A stretch of DNA of 6,841 bases from the NCBI GenBank assembly GCA_030431165.1, contig JAUIJQ010000171.1, positions 1 to 6,841 on the forward strand, written 5' to 3'. Made by a program: the position numbers and the translations under genes. Below the pieces are notes generated by a model. The model was not told where the DNA came from. It was given only the letters and a program-made list of their open reading frames with translations, and did no database searches. The DNA comes from Rhodothermia bacterium (lineage in GTDB: Bacteria; Bacteroidota; Rhodothermia; Rhodothermales; JABDKH01). Positions 6,841-6,841 of the stretch are shown here, piece after piece; within the stretch, counting starts at the first letter, position 1; each line of letters begins with the position of its first letter.

Positions 6841-6841
6841 C

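Noticed and set aside
1..6841. tRNA, rRNA, CRISPR array, insertion sequence or integrase
   Set aside because: I saw no cloverleaf-like segment, spaced palindromic repeat array, transposase motif or terminal inverted repeats; the window is almost fully covered by metabolic genes.

Overview
All supportable genes lie on the minus strand and read right to left as one tight same-strand run: UDP-glucose 6-dehydrogenase, UDP-glucuronate decarboxylase (UDP-xylose synthase), sulfate adenylyltransferase small subunit CysD, a CysN-CysC fusion (ATP sulfurylase GTPase plus APS kinase), and an SLC13-type permease with RCK_C domains that runs off the left edge. The sequence is bacterial and moderately GC-rich. 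The CysD variant (SGGKDS PP-loop, TGHNFPE segment) and the lack of a clear Shine-Dalgarno before two genes are reminiscent of Bacteroidota-like lineages. This is a weak inference from family memory, and no taxonomic marker gene is present.

Layout, in transcription order. 6841-6787: possibly the last codons of an upstream gene. 6786-6652: a 135-base gap holding a stem-loop and three 9-base-spaced AGAAAAC repeats. 6651-5281: ugd. Two bases later, 5278-4325: the decarboxylase. A 57-base gap with two small stem-loops follows. 4267-3347: cysD, from a TTG start with a good ribosome binding site. A 66-base spacer stays open in the cysD frame. 3280-1406: cysNC. Five bases later, from 1400: the permease, incomplete. 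No stretch over 300 bases lacks a gene.

The first two enzymes convert UDP-glucose to UDP-glucuronate and then UDP-xylose. The next two convert sulfate to APS and then PAPS, and the permease probably brings in sulfate or a related anion. PAPS can feed sulfite and cysteine synthesis or act as sulfate donor for sulfotransferases. Next to nucleotide-sugar genes, a role in making a sulfated surface polysaccharide is a reasonable but unproven idea, since no sulfotransferase, glycosyltransferase or PAPS reductase is in the window.

The genes belong to well-known families, and I see no clearly novel system. The most unusual details are the single TAG separating in-frame cysD and cysNC, the phased AGAAAAC repeats before ugd, and the pairing of sugar and sulfate activation.
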